NCBI RefSeq assembly: GCF_963665445.1 | Contig: NZ_OY762276.1 | Coordinates: 405,501-469,500, forward strand | Source: an uncultured Desulfobulbus sp. | GTDB lineage: Bacteria; Desulfobacterota; Desulfobulbia; Desulfobulbales; Desulfobulbaceae | Length of the DNA: 64,000 bases | Direction of reading: 5' to 3' | The notes under the pieces: generated by a model | What the model saw: only the letters and a program-made list of their open reading frames with translations | What the model was told of the DNA's origin: nothing | The model's database searches: none | In this document: positions 18,445 to 27,221 of the stretch, piece by piece | Layout: each line of letters opens with the position of its first letter | Position numbering within the stretch: the stretch's first letter is position 1 | Program-made: the position numbers and the translations under genes

Positions 18445-19061
18445 ATACCCTTCAGCTTTTCACGGCTGAACAGCCGGCCCGAGCCGATGAACATGGCCCC
18501 GGCAGCAGCACCGCCGCTGTTGTCCATCTCGGCCACACTCGGAAGATGGGCGTCCTTGGCCGCTATCCGGGCCAGGAGCGCACGGGCATTCTTCGCCGCC
18601 CTCGATACCGCCTCGGGCATGTCGAGATCCGGCCGCCTGCCGTAGAGGATCTCTATGGCCAAGTCGAGCGACAGCCGCTGCAGCAGGGCCGGCACCGGCT
18701 CCACCGGCACCGGGTACCGGCCGGCAAGATAGCTGTCGATCTCGGTGTCGGCGTCGGCAACAGCCCGGTCGACCACCTCCTGATCAACCGCACCGGCACC
18801 ACTATCGTCGCTCAGGTCGATCAGGGTCTGTTCGGGCATGCGCTGCCGCAGGACGCTCAGGTCGCTGTAGGCCATGGGGTATGCCTTGCCGTCCTTTTTC
18901 TTCTCCGGATCCGCTGCCCGTTTCAGCACCAGCATGGGTTCCTTCTCCAGAATGGCCAGCTGCTTTTCGTTGAACCGATCGTCGGGATACTCGGTCGGGG
19001 TTGTCGGATGGGCTACGCCGCAGCGGCGGAAGCCCTCTATCTTGCTTGTGATGATGATCAT
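18441..19061 (-). CDS. Fusion of FluMu gp35-like N-terminal domain and Mu gp36 (DUF1320)
   Basis: 206 residues. The first ~50 (IITSKIEGFRRCGVAHPTTPTEYPDDRFNEKQLAILEKEP) match the small HI1506/gp35-type protein that Mu-like phages usually encode separately. From about residue 68 it is DUF1320 (LSVLRQRMPEQTLIDLSDDSG, VDRAVADADTEIDSYLAGRYPVP), the Mu gp36 head-completion protein. A Lys-rich linker (DPEKKKDGK) joins them. The genes are adjacent in Mu, so fusion is plausible. It is followed at once by the gp37-like gene. Confidence 0.8.
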   Translation of the reverse strand: MIIITSKIEGFRRCGVAHPTTPTEYPDDRFNEKQLAILEKEPMLVLKRAADPEKKKDGKAYPMAYSDLSVLRQRMPEQTLIDLSDDSGAGAVDQEVVDRAVADADTEIDSYLAGRYPVPVEPVPALLQRLSLDLAIEILYGRRPDLDMPEAVSRAAKNARALLARIAAKDAHLPSVAEMDNSGGAAAGAMFIGSGRLFSREKLKGM

Positions 19062-19085
19062 GGTTTCCTCCTCAATTCGCCTTGA

Positions 19086-19979
19086 TCAGGCCAGCCAGGG
19101 CACCTTGAGCAGGTCGACCGCCTTGTAGTTGGTGTTGGAATCGCCGCCGTTGATCAACTGGGCCTCGATAATCTTCTTGGCCTTGCTGTAATTGGACGGG
19201 CCGACCACCAGCAGGTTGGGCGAAATGCCCAGGGGCTCTCCGCCGTCTTTTTTAAAGGCCCCCATGGCATCATAGGCCGCCTCGAAGTTGGTGGCGCCCA
19301 GTTCCGCCTGGGAGCCAAAGGCCATCTGCCAGAAGCCGAAGCCGACGTTGCAGCGGGAATCGGCACCGTAGAGGAACTTCTTGCTCATGAAGACATTTTC
19401 GTCGGTCTCCCGGTTGAGCAGCACGAACTGTGGTTTTTTCCGGTCCTGGAAGATGATCGGCTTGAGCGGCCGGCGGGTATCGAGCAGGAACCAGGGGTTG
19501 CCGGATCCGGACTGCACGTTGGACACCGAGGTGGTGTTGCCATCCTTGTCGAGCACCGGATGATCGGTATCGAAAAAATACTGGCCATCGTAGCACAGGG
19601 TGGCAAAGCCGAGTGCCAGCAGGGCAAAGACCAGCTTATCCGGATGAATGCGGGCCTCGTAGCCCAGGGACTCCATCATCGGGCTAAAGATGCCGTACTG
19701 GTCGTCCTCGAACCGGTCCCGGTCCACCCCCACGGTCAGCTCGAAGCTCTTGTTGCGGATGGAGTAATTGTGCTGGCTGAGGTTATGGATCATGCGGTCG
19801 CCTATCCATTCCCGCATACCGGGAATCTGGCCAAGCCAACCGTAATCTTCGATCAGAGTCGAAGAAGGCACGGTGGTGGCAACCTGGCCGTACATCGGCG
19901 CCACGGAATCAAAGCCGCGCTGAAAGGTCGCCTTGAAGCCACGGGTGGCGCCGGCGATATTGGATGCGTTGATAATCAT
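19086..19979 (-). CDS. Major capsid protein, Mu gpT family
   Basis: 297 residues, close to Mu gpT in length. Family patterns are plain: FQRGFDSV at the N-terminus, EYDYGWLGQIPGMREWIGDR-like segment, and the SFELTVGVDRDRFEDDQYGIF block. It folds as an HK97-type shell protein and builds the procapsid on the gpI/Z scaffold encoded upstream. Gene order protease/scaffold, decoration, T is that of Mu relatives. Confidence 0.95.
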   Translation of the reverse strand: MIINASNIAGATRGFKATFQRGFDSVAPMYGQVATTVPSSTLIEDYGWLGQIPGMREWIGDRMIHNLSQHNYSIRNKSFELTVGVDRDRFEDDQYGIFSPMMESLGYEARIHPDKLVFALLALGFATLCYDGQYFFDTDHPVLDKDGNTTSVSNVQSGSGNPWFLLDTRRPLKPIIFQDRKKPQFVLLNRETDENVFMSKKFLYGADSRCNVGFGFWQMAFGSQAELGATNFEAAYDAMGAFKKDGGEPLGISPNLLVVGPSNYSKAKKIIEAQLINGGDSNTNYKAVDLLKVPWLA

Positions 19980-20010
19980 GGATGTGCTCCTTCAAGTTGT
20001 ATCTTTGGGT

Positions 20011-20034
20011 GGGACAGAATTAAATTCTGCCCCC
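20011..20034. repeat. REP-like palindrome GGGACAGAATT
   Basis: GGGACAGAATT is followed after one base by AATTCTG and a C run, forming a hairpin in the gap between the capsid and decoration genes. A near copy lies at 38864-38886 inside a phage gene. The same GGGACAGA start also occurs at about 56083. Such palindromes are often scattered in genomes of this type. Confidence 0.6.
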
Positions 20035-20051
20035 GGCGGTTAAATGGTCGA

Positions 20052-20459
20052 TCAGCGCATGTCGACCCAGACGCCCTGGGAATCGACGTCGAAGATCCTG
20101 CCGGCCACGGAACGGGTCCCCGTGCCGTCGGTCAGGGCCACGGTCTGGTCATCGACGATGTAGCAATCGGCGCCGATGTTGGCGGCGGCAATGGCGTCAC
20201 TGGAACCGGAATTTTCGAATCGGAAGATCCCTTTCTCGATTTCCACGTTTACCGCCCCGGCCACGGCGCCGTTGGAGACTCGCTGGGCGAATCGGCCTAC
20301 TCCGCGCAGGGTGGTGGCGGTGGTACCGGGTGTGGCCCGGCCATTGCCGTCGCGGGCCGCCAGGCCGCCGGCGTAGCAGGTGACCGATGCGGCCACCGGC
20401 AACGAAAGCTTGCTCCCGTTGCGCTCCTTGGTGTCTCTGTCTGCAGTGAGTGCTGCCAT
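20052..20459 (-). CDS. Capsid decoration / stabilisation protein (DUF2190-like)
   Basis: 135 residues, beta-rich and Gly/Ala/Val-rich with almost no long helix (MAALTADRDTKERNGSKLSLPVAASVTCYAGGL). It lies between scaffold/protease and major capsid, the place of small trimeric decoration proteins in several Mu-like phages. Only position and composition support the call. Confidence 0.65.
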   Translation of the reverse strand: MAALTADRDTKERNGSKLSLPVAASVTCYAGGLAARDGNGRATPGTTATTLRGVGRFAQRVSNGAVAGAVNVEIEKGIFRFENSGSSDAIAAANIGADCYIVDDQTVALTDGTGTRSVAGRIFDVDSQGVWVDMR

Positions 20460-20491
20460 GGTGTTCTCCTTTCAAGCTGAGCCCCGGTTGA

Positions 20492-20989
20492 TCAGAGCGT
20501 GGTTTTGAGATACTCTTCCTCTGTGATGCCGAGCTTGGCGCAGATATCCTTTTCCTGGGCGTTGAGCGCAGTTACCGTTTCGCCGGGCTTCTTGCCACCC
20601 AGGCCGGAGTCGGCCAGGATCTTCGGCGCCGAAGCGATGAAGGTCCGGAACTGCTCCAGGCCGCCTTCGGTGCGGCACATGGCCGTGTAGTACTCCTTGC
20701 TCGCTGGTGCGATTTTTCCGTCCGTCACAGCCTGGTTGATCGCGGTGTCGATCTCGCCCTCCAGTTTTTCCCGTTCGCCCTGGGCGATTTTCGCCTCGGC
20801 GGTGGCGGCCCGGTTCAGGGCCAGTTCGTAGTCGGCCCGTGGCACGAACTTCTCCATGGGCGGGGTCTTGGCGCTGTTGAGGGCGGTCTGCAGGTCGGTT
20901 TGCAGTTTGGCCACCGCGTTGAGCGCAACCTCTTCGCTGGCATCTTCGGACAGGCCGAGCGCCTTTAAAATTTTCTTGGTATCGAGCAT
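20492..20989 (-). CDS. Nested scaffold protein (Mu gpZ-like), internal start within gpI gene
   Basis: The in-frame ATG at 20989 is preceded by AGGAGGATCCC, a near-perfect ribosome site, although it lies in the middle of the protease gene. The product (165 residues, MLDTKKILKALGLSEDASEE...) would be exactly the scaffold half. Mu makes gpZ from such an internal start in gene I. The site is seen directly and its use is inferred. Confidence 0.75.
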   Translation of the reverse strand: MLDTKKILKALGLSEDASEEVALNAVAKLQTDLQTALNSAKTPPMEKFVPRADYELALNRAATAEAKIAQGEREKLEGEIDTAINQAVTDGKIAPASKEYYTAMCRTEGGLEQFRTFIASAPKILADSGLGGKKPGETVTALNAQEKDICAKLGITEEEYLKTTL

Positions 20990-21493
20990 GGGATCCTCCT
21001 GTTGCTCATGATTGAGGGCCGGAATGGCCAGATTGGGTTTATTGGTCAGGCCGACACTCTGGATGCCGACGACATTGCCGGTCATCCTGCTGATGGCCAG
21101 GGCCGGGCTGAGATAGCGGTACTCGCGGTTCAACACCGCCTCCTCACCCGCCGGGGTCCAGGTTTTAACGGCGCCGGTGATCCGGCCGTCCTGTTCAACC
21201 CGGTAGTCATGGATCCAGGCAGCAGCCGGTGCCGGGTCCCCCTTGGGGGCCTTCAACTCGGTGGCATGCTCGAAATCGAGCACCAGGTCACGTCCCCGCT
21301 GATTGAGCCAGTCGACTACGGCCTGGGGTCTGGGGTTGTAAAAGATCCGTCCGTCCACACCGGTGATTTTCGCCCCGGCGGGCACCAGGTCCACACGATC
21401 CGGGAGAATGTTGTCCCGGATCTCGAAATTAAGCGCTACCGGCAGGATGATCCGTTCCACTCCGCCCTTATTCGATGTTGTTTGCCTGCTCAT
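20492..21493 (-). CDS. Phage prohead protease and scaffold (Mu gpI-like)
   Basis: 333 residues from ATG at 21493, which has CCAAGGAA 6-10 bp upstream; an in-frame ATG at 21583 is possible but lacks a good site. The N-terminal ~165 residues are the Mu protease domain (DLVPAGAKITGVDGRIFYNP, LVLDFEHATEL, WTPAGEEAVLNREYRYLSPAL), a serine-type assembly peptidase with the FEHA motif. The C-terminal half is helical scaffold (EVALNAVAKLQTDLQTAL, AEAKIAQGEREKLEGEIDTAI). It shapes the procapsid and then processes scaffold. The second half can be made alone (see the nested gene). Confidence 0.9.
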   Translation of the reverse strand: MSRQTTSNKGGVERIILPVALNFEIRDNILPDRVDLVPAGAKITGVDGRIFYNPRPQAVVDWLNQRGRDLVLDFEHATELKAPKGDPAPAAAWIHDYRVEQDGRITGAVKTWTPAGEEAVLNREYRYLSPALAISRMTGNVVGIQSVGLTNKPNLAIPALNHEQQEDPMLDTKKILKALGLSEDASEEVALNAVAKLQTDLQTALNSAKTPPMEKFVPRADYELALNRAATAEAKIAQGEREKLEGEIDTAINQAVTDGKIAPASKEYYTAMCRTEGGLEQFRTFIASAPKILADSGLGGKKPGETVTALNAQEKDICAKLGITEEEYLKTTL

Positions 21494-21624
21494 GCCGTTC
21501 CTTGGGGAAACCCCGTTTAAAACATCTTTAAAATTCCCTGTATTCGACGCTACCGGCCCAACCCGAGCATGGGGCCGCATCATCGGATGCGTGAAATCCT
21601 GCCCCTTTTGCGGCCCGCTTCTGT

Positions 21625-22083
21625 TCAGGCCCGCAAGGCCCGCTGCACATGCCCGGCCAACAGGTCCAGGGCCTCTTCGCGTTCGTTCTCGCCGAACACC
21701 AGATAATGCCGAGCCGGGATGGTCACCTTGTGGCCGCGTCCGGCCTGGCCGCCCAGTTGCTGGATGGCGGCATAGACCTTGTTGCTGCCGATGGCCGCCG
21801 TGGTTGTGCCGGTGGCGGTGACCACACTCGCGGCCAAACCGCCGCTGCTGATCTGGAGGATCCTGCCCGGCCAGGTCCCCTGTCTGGTCCGTCGGGCAAC
21901 GGTGGTCTCGGCCAGTTGCTGCCAGGCAGGGCGGCCCTCGGCCTCGAACTGGTCCTCGGCCGCATCGGCCATGATCCCGGCAATACCCCGCATCACCTGC
22001 TGCGGATCTTCCACCAGGTCCAACACCCGGCCCAGGGCAGTCATCACTTCGTTGTCTTCAATTCGCAGGCTGAACCGGATCAC
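21625..22083 (-). CDS. Virion morphogenesis protein (Mu gpG-like)
   Basis: 152 residues from GTG at 22083, which overlaps the end of the F-like gene by 4 bp (MIRFSLRIEDNEVMTALGRVLDLV). The motif PQQVMRGIAGIMADAAEDQFEAEGRPAWQQLAETTVARR is typical of phage virion morphogenesis (gpG) proteins, thought to act in head-tail joining. The upstream extension in this frame lacks a ribosome site and overlaps the F gene, so it was left out. Confidence 0.85.
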   Translation of the reverse strand: MIRFSLRIEDNEVMTALGRVLDLVEDPQQVMRGIAGIMADAAEDQFEAEGRPAWQQLAETTVARRTRQGTWPGRILQISSGGLAASVVTATGTTTAAIGSNKVYAAIQQLGGQAGRGHKVTIPARHYLVFGENEREEALDLLAGHVQRALRA

Positions 22084-22850
22084 GCCGCTTTCCTCCGCAG
22101 GTAGTCCCTGGCCGCATTGCTGCTCCAGCCCACATCCGGTGCCATACGGATAGATCCTCCCTGCACCTCGCCCTCGAACACGGTCACCCGCCGCAGCTCG
22201 CCGGTTTTTTTGCTCACCAGCATGTCTTCGCTGTGGAGCAGTCCCTCGCTGCTCATCACCGTCTTGCCCAGCTGCCCCAGCTTGTAGAGCGACAGTGCCC
22301 GCACCCGGCAACGGCAGTTCCAGCCGTTGGGCGGGTAGAGGCTCTCCCAGATCGGGTCATCATAGCGGAACACCATCCCGTGCAGGGCGGCATGCCCCGG
22401 CCGGGTACGGCCATCCATCACCGCCGTGTACATCCAGTACGGGCGCTCCCCGGTCAGCTCCATCTGGGTGGCATAGCGGCCGGCCATGTAGGCGGTCTGC
22501 AGGTTGACGCTGTAGATGGTCCGCAACCGCCAGGGGCTGCCCAGCTGCACTGTCTCGCCGTAATCGTCGGTCAGCCTGCCCCACCAGCCCTTCTTCTTGA
22601 GGGTCGGGGTCAGCTCGCTGGCGAATTCCCGAAACGGCTTGCCCTCGGCCAGGGCCGCATCGAGGGCTTGCCGGATATCTACCAGAATGTCCTGGCGCAT
22701 CACCTTGGCCACGGTAAAGGCAACTGCATGTGCCCGTTCCCACACCTCCCACCAGTCCCAGCTGATGGCGTAGCCCTTGGCCCGGAAATAGGCCATGGCC
22801 TCTTCCGGGGGTAGCTCAAAGGCGTGGCTCAGGTCAATCCCGTCCGCCAT
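22080..22850 (-). CDS. Minor head protein, Mu gpF-like (SPP1 gp7 family)
   Basis: 256 residues from ATG at 22850 (MADGIDLSHAFELPPEEAMAYFRAKGY) with GGGGCGGATCA upstream. The C-terminal half carries the head-morphogenesis domain: YSVNLQTAYMAGRYATQ, DGRTRPGHAALHG and PPNGWNCRCRVRALS, the signature of SPP1 gp7/Mu F proteins. A few copies sit at the portal and are injected with DNA in some phages. It overlaps the portal gene by 17 bp. Confidence 0.92.
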   Translation of the reverse strand: MADGIDLSHAFELPPEEAMAYFRAKGYAISWDWWEVWERAHAVAFTVAKVMRQDILVDIRQALDAALAEGKPFREFASELTPTLKKKGWWGRLTDDYGETVQLGSPWRLRTIYSVNLQTAYMAGRYATQMELTGERPYWMYTAVMDGRTRPGHAALHGMVFRYDDPIWESLYPPNGWNCRCRVRALSLYKLGQLGKTVMSSEGLLHSEDMLVSKKTGELRRVTVFEGEVQGGSIRMAPDVGWSSNAARDYLRRKAA

Positions 22851-24405
22851 TGATCCGCCCCCAGGTCTCGGCAATGAACAAGGCCCGGCCAAGCATCCCC
22901 TCCATGGCCTTGGTGTCCATATTCGGTTCGGCCTCGGCCAGCCAGGCCATCACCTCAGCGTAGTCGGCACCGGCGGTGATCTGCTCAAGCAATCCGCCGA
23001 GAACGGCATCCGCCTGTTGCTGCAGGGTCGCATCCGTGATCGAGGTCGCCAGGGTATCAATGGCCAACTGTTCGTCCGCCTGGGATTGCTCGGCATTGCG
23101 AGCCGTCTGCGTTGACTGCTCTTCCTTCTCGTAGCGCCAACTTGAATCAGATTTTTGGACCATCAGCAGATCTTCCGGCTTGGCCTGGGGATCCGGATCC
23201 GGCAGGCCGAGTTTATCGCGCATCACCGATTGCTCCACCCGCAGGCCCAGCGGCACCAGCTTCTCCACCGCCGAGACCAGGGCTGCCACATCCTCCGGCG
23301 GGATGGCCCGGATCTGGATCTCCGGGTACTGCGCCTGCGGCCCGAAGTTGAGATCAATGAACGGCCGCACCAGGTCGCGGTTGATGGTCTCTTCCAGTGC
23401 CTCGGCATCATCGTCGCGGATGTCATCGCGTACCTCGGCCTGCAACTCCTCGTTTCCCAGCTTGCCCGGCGTTCCGGAGCTTGAGGCCGTTTGGCCGAGG
23501 ATGCCCTTGCTGATCTGGTTGTCGAGATAGTTGGCCAGTCGCTCGAAGAAGTCGGCCGAGCCGCCCTTGTTGCCCGCCTCGATCAGTTCCACCTGCATCG
23601 AGTCCGGGAATACCGCCGCCGCATCGGTGCCCAGGTTGGCCACTGCCATCTTGAGGATGCGGATCTCCTCATCCTTGGCCGAGGAACCATACTTGCCCAA
23701 CCGCAGCGGCATGCCGAAGACCTCGGCAAAGGCCAGCCAGTCCTTGAGGGTGTAGCCCTTGCACATGAAGGCCCAGGTCGCCAGGCGGGCTATGCCGCCC
23801 CGGATGGGGATGCCCGACTTGCCGTGGTGGATATGGGTGAGAAACTTGTAGGGGGCCAGCTCCAGGCCGTTGAACGAATCCTGTTCATCCCGTAGCCGGA
23901 TCTCCCGCCGGGCCACTTGGTCGAACTGGAAAAAGCGGGGATCCCGCCACTCGTAGCGCTGGGGCTTCCATTGGCTGCCCGTACTCCAGATGATCTCCAC
24001 GACTGAAAAGCCCTTGCCGATGGCATCCAAGAGATCCTTGAGCAGGGCACGGAAACCGGTACCCTTGATCAGTGTCCGTACAGCCTCAGCCAATGCCTTG
24101 TCGCGGGCAGAGTCGGTGGCGCTCTCCACCGTGACCGGCAGGCGGGACACGGCCAGCTTGCGCTTGCCCAGCTCGGCTGCATAGTGGAGATCGCGTTCCT
24201 CCATCTCCTCGGCCAGGGTCAGATAGGCATGGTGATCGCCATCGGCAGCCGCCATCAATAGTGAGGCCAGGCGCTGCGGGGTCAGGCCGCTGGCCATGGT
24301 CTCATTCCAGATGGAGCGGATCCCGGTCAGAGTGGGCGCTGCCTGTTCACGGGTCAGTTCTTTGGTTTTGACCGGTCGGCCCAGATAATCGTACAACATC
24401 ACCAC
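22834..24405 (-). CDS. Portal protein, Mu gp29-like (DUF935)
   Basis: 523 residues. The DUF935 features are clear: LASLLMAAADGDHHAYLTLAEEMEERDLHYAAELGKRKLAV near the N-terminus, then VVEIIWSTGSQWKPQRYEWRDPRFFQFD, and GMPLRLGKYGSSAKDEE. Portals form the twelve-fold ring through which terminase pumps DNA. It overlaps the terminase gene by 7 bp and the F-like gene by 17 bp, so terminase, portal and F are translationally coupled. Confidence 0.94.
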   Translation of the reverse strand: MVMLYDYLGRPVKTKELTREQAAPTLTGIRSIWNETMASGLTPQRLASLLMAAADGDHHAYLTLAEEMEERDLHYAAELGKRKLAVSRLPVTVESATDSARDKALAEAVRTLIKGTGFRALLKDLLDAIGKGFSVVEIIWSTGSQWKPQRYEWRDPRFFQFDQVARREIRLRDEQDSFNGLELAPYKFLTHIHHGKSGIPIRGGIARLATWAFMCKGYTLKDWLAFAEVFGMPLRLGKYGSSAKDEEIRILKMAVANLGTDAAAVFPDSMQVELIEAGNKGGSADFFERLANYLDNQISKGILGQTASSSGTPGKLGNEELQAEVRDDIRDDDAEALEETINRDLVRPFIDLNFGPQAQYPEIQIRAIPPEDVAALVSAVEKLVPLGLRVEQSVMRDKLGLPDPDPQAKPEDLLMVQKSDSSWRYEKEEQSTQTARNAEQSQADEQLAIDTLATSITDATLQQQADAVLGGLLEQITAGADYAEVMAWLAEAEPNMDTKAMEGMLGRALFIAETWGRINGGRD

Positions 24406-26054
24406 AACCCCTTGCCGGTACCCAGCCCGGCGGTCACCCGGATCGGCCGGTCCATTCGATCTTCAGTTTGTTTCCCCACCGGATGGTAGGCGTATTCGAC
24501 GCGTACATCCTGCTTGGTGGCGAACCATCCCAGGCCCATGCTGATTGCCGCATCGCCATGCCGTTTCGCCTCGGCATCCTTGGAGTCCTGTGTCTTGATG
24601 CCTGGCAGCTTGACAATGCCGTCGATCCTCTCCAAGCTGCGAACATCGTTTTTGATATCCAGATCCTTGGGGGCATCTATCAACTGGTCGAACCAACCAT
24701 CAACAAAGCTCTGCATGTTCTCCCGGTACCAGGCATCGTTGAGCTTCACCTCAATGATGCGGCCGGTCCGTTTTGGATCAAATTCATCTGCGGTATACTC
24801 CGCCAGGGTGGCTCCGTTACCAGTGGCATCCAGTGCTCCGCAGCGGAAACGCGGCAGATGGCGGATGATGTGCCAGATGATCTGTTCCTGCTGCCGTGTC
24901 GGGACGTTCAGCATCTCAAGCATCCAGGGGTATGTGCGGGTCAGATCCTTCCGCAGTGCCACCGGCGAGAATACGGCGAAGTCGAAATGCCTGGCATAGT
25001 CAGATCCGAAAAAATGCTCCACTTGGGGGTCAAGGCTTTCCAGTAACGGGTCAATGTTGACTCCAATCCACTCCTCGCACCGTCTCTTGCGTTCGTCTCC
25101 GGGGAGCAGGGCAAACTCTGTATCCAGCGTCAGGCGGACGATGGGCCGTACCTCGTACATGCAGCTTTCGATGACGATGGTGGGGATGGCCACACCGCTT
25201 CCCTCTCGGGGGATCGCGTCCAGCTCCTCAAGCATGGCCGCACGGTTGGCCCCATAGCTGCCTCGCACCTTGTTGTACCAGGCGCGTTTATCTTCCTCTG
25301 TCGGCGTCCAGCCACGAATCAGGCAGACCCGTTCGTAGAGGCCGTTTTTGACGGCATCGTCAAAGGTGCACCGATGGGCCTTGAACAGGTTGACCCCGTC
25401 ACGAGCATCCTTGACCAATTGATTGAAGGGATTTTTCTGGCCGTTATGGGTGCTGATGATCCGGATCTTTCCGCCCCAGATGAGCAGGGCCAGGCAGGCA
25501 TCGATCACCGCCTGCACATTGGCGTGGAAGGCCGCCTCGTCAATGATGACGATCCCCTGCAGTCCACGGATGCTGGCCGGGTTGGAGCTGAGGGCCACGA
25601 TCTGCTTGCCGCTGGCGAATCGAATGCGGTAACTGGTGATGAATTTAGTCTCGCCGCCAGGCTGTTTATCCTCAAACAGGAACACTTCCACGCCCATGAA
25701 TCCCTCTGCCATGGCAGAGGCCATGACACGGGCGAAGTGGCCGCAGTAGCCAATGAACTCCAGGCCCTTGTCTTTGGTATCGCCGACGTAATAGACATTA
25801 TCGCCGCCGGCCTCGGTGGAGCTGGCAGCGATAATGGCGCTGTCCAGGGCTACCGCGTAGGTGATTCCGGTGCGTCTCCCTTTCTCGAAGACGAGCAGAT
25901 CCTCGACCTGGCAAAGTGCAATGGCCTCGGCTTGATGCGCCATAAGGACGCCATCGGCCAGCGGGTCGTGGTTGGCCGGAATCTCTCGGACCGAAGCCGG
26001 CAACTCGTCAAAGGACAGAATGCGCTGGACGTCGCCGGGCAATGGGGCACTCAT
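24399..26054 (-). CDS. Terminase large subunit, Mu gp28-like
   Basis: 551 residues. The ATPase part has a Walker A-like FEKGRRTGIT at 56-65 and Walker B IVIIDEAAF at 168-176. The C-terminal nuclease part contains acidic LDATGNGATLAE and the conserved KRHGDAAISMGLGWFA near the end. Mu-type terminases package DNA headful-wise from inside integrated copies, taking along flanking host DNA. It is coupled to DUF3486 upstream (4-bp overlap) and to the portal downstream. Confidence 0.94.
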   Translation of the reverse strand: MSAPLPGDVQRILSFDELPASVREIPANHDPLADGVLMAHQAEAIALCQVEDLLVFEKGRRTGITYAVALDSAIIAASSTEAGGDNVYYVGDTKDKGLEFIGYCGHFARVMASAMAEGFMGVEVFLFEDKQPGGETKFITSYRIRFASGKQIVALSSNPASIRGLQGIVIIDEAAFHANVQAVIDACLALLIWGGKIRIISTHNGQKNPFNQLVKDARDGVNLFKAHRCTFDDAVKNGLYERVCLIRGWTPTEEDKRAWYNKVRGSYGANRAAMLEELDAIPREGSGVAIPTIVIESCMYEVRPIVRLTLDTEFALLPGDERKRRCEEWIGVNIDPLLESLDPQVEHFFGSDYARHFDFAVFSPVALRKDLTRTYPWMLEMLNVPTRQQEQIIWHIIRHLPRFRCGALDATGNGATLAEYTADEFDPKRTGRIIEVKLNDAWYRENMQSFVDGWFDQLIDAPKDLDIKNDVRSLERIDGIVKLPGIKTQDSKDAEAKRHGDAAISMGLGWFATKQDVRVEYAYHPVGKQTEDRMDRPIRVTAGLGTGKGLW

Positions 26055-26581
26055 GATTTAACTCCCAGTACTTTCTCTCTCCAGAACCGTGCTTCTTCAA
26101 CCGAGTAGCCCCGCTGCGTCGCGGTCTGTTCGACGACCTCCGCCGCTTCCTCCAGTGCCTTGGCCCGGGCGTCCGCCACATGCTTCTTGACGTTGATGCT
26201 TGCGCGGGCCAAGTCACCAATGGCACGGGCCAGCTTGGCCAGGATGCCGCCGTCGATGGTGCTGGTGTCCACCTCCATCAGCAGGGTGAACAACCGCTCC
26301 TGGCAGAGCCCGGTCAGGGCCTCCAGCATGGTGCCGTCGTTCTCGCCCATGGCGGCCGCCACGGTGCGCGCGCTTTCGGTGGCCAGCTTGAGTGCCTGCA
26401 GCCGGGGTTGCAGATCCCCGGCATGGTAGCGCTGCAGGGCCGAGTCGCTGATCGCAAATCCCTTGGCCTTCAGTTGGGCCTCCAGGGCGGCAAACTGCTG
26501 GCCGCCGTTGGCTGCCAGGGTCTCATCCAGCCAGGCCCGGATCGGCTCCGGCAGGGTATAGACCTTGTTTCTCGGCGGCAT
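26051..26581 (-). CDS. Mu gp27-like protein (DUF3486), probable small terminase
   Basis: 176 residues of the DUF3486 family (PPRNKVYTLPEPIRAWLDETL, GFAISDSALQRYHAG near the N-terminus, a long helical middle). The N-terminal part looks like a DNA-binding helical unit. Being directly upstream of the large terminase with a 4-bp overlap, it is the likely DNA-recognition subunit. Confidence 0.88.
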   Translation of the reverse strand: MPPRNKVYTLPEPIRAWLDETLAANGGQQFAALEAQLKAKGFAISDSALQRYHAGDLQPRLQALKLATESARTVAAAMGENDGTMLEALTGLCQERLFTLLMEVDTSTIDGGILAKLARAIGDLARASINVKKHVADARAKALEEAAEVVEQTATQRGYSVEEARFWREKVLGVKS

Positions 26582-26913
26582 TACCAGTACTTCTCCGGTC
26601 GGGCGATGCCGGGCTCGCAGTCAACGGTGTACTCGACCAGGTCGATGCCGCAGCGGGTCAGATCCGCATGCCAGACCGGCCCGTGCTGGCCCTTGAGTTC
26701 CAGCAGTTGCCGATGATAGAGGTAATCCAGCTCGTTACGCAGCTCGCGGATGGTACAGTCCGGAACGATCCCTTGAATGGTGGACAGAATCACCGCCTCG
26801 GATGCCCCCAGGGGCCGTGCCGAGTTCAGAGTCAGCAGGATGTACCAGCGCAGGTTCTCCCGGCGGGCACGGTCTGGATCGATCATTGGGGCTTGTGTTG
26901 GCATTTTCTGCAC
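26581..26913 (-). CDS. Mu gp26-like winged-helix protein
   Basis: 110 residues. The segment ARRENLRWYILLTLNSARPLGASEAVILSTI followed by IRELRNELDYLYHRQLLELKG has winged-helix spacing. This small protein lies before the terminase genes in Mu-like phages (gp26 position). It starts inside the DUF2730 gene and ends at the start of the gp27-like gene. Its function is not known. Confidence 0.78.
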   Translation of the reverse strand: MQKMPTQAPMIDPDRARRENLRWYILLTLNSARPLGASEAVILSTIQGIVPDCTIRELRNELDYLYHRQLLELKGQHGPVWHADLTRCGIDLVEYTVDCEPGIARPEKYW

Positions 26914-27221
26914 TCCAGTTGTCGGATATCGGTTGCCAGGGCATCGAGCTTGGCATGGGTCAGGGTCTCAAAACGGATCATGTCTTCCCGGCGGTAGTAG
27001 TCGATCGGCAGCCTGCCGAGAAAGGCCAGGTATTCCTCACGATGCTGCTGCAGCCCGGTCACGGCCGAGTTGGCCGTTTTGGTGGCGGTGTTCACCCGCT
27101 CCTCGATGTTGGCCACGGCCTTGGTCACCAGCCACTTGATGACCCCGATCAGGAACCCGGACCAGGCCAAAAGCAGGGTGACGAGGATGGCCACTGCCTG
27201 CCAGGTGATGGTGATGCTCAT
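26883..27221 (-). CDS. Mu gp25-like membrane coiled-coil protein (DUF2730)
   Basis: 112 residues. One membrane segment at about 8-30 (AVAILVTLLLAWSGFLIGVIKWLV) is followed by a coiled coil (VANIEERVNTATKTANSAVTGLQQHREEYLAFL). The C-terminus has C-x2-C (LECRKCQHK). This is the DUF2730 pattern of Mu gp25. Proximity to lysis genes suggests an inner-membrane spanin-like role, but that is inference. Confidence 0.78.
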   Translation of the reverse strand: MSITITWQAVAILVTLLLAWSGFLIGVIKWLVTKAVANIEERVNTATKTANSAVTGLQQHREEYLAFLGRLPIDYYRREDMIRFETLTHAKLDALATDIRQLECRKCQHKPQ

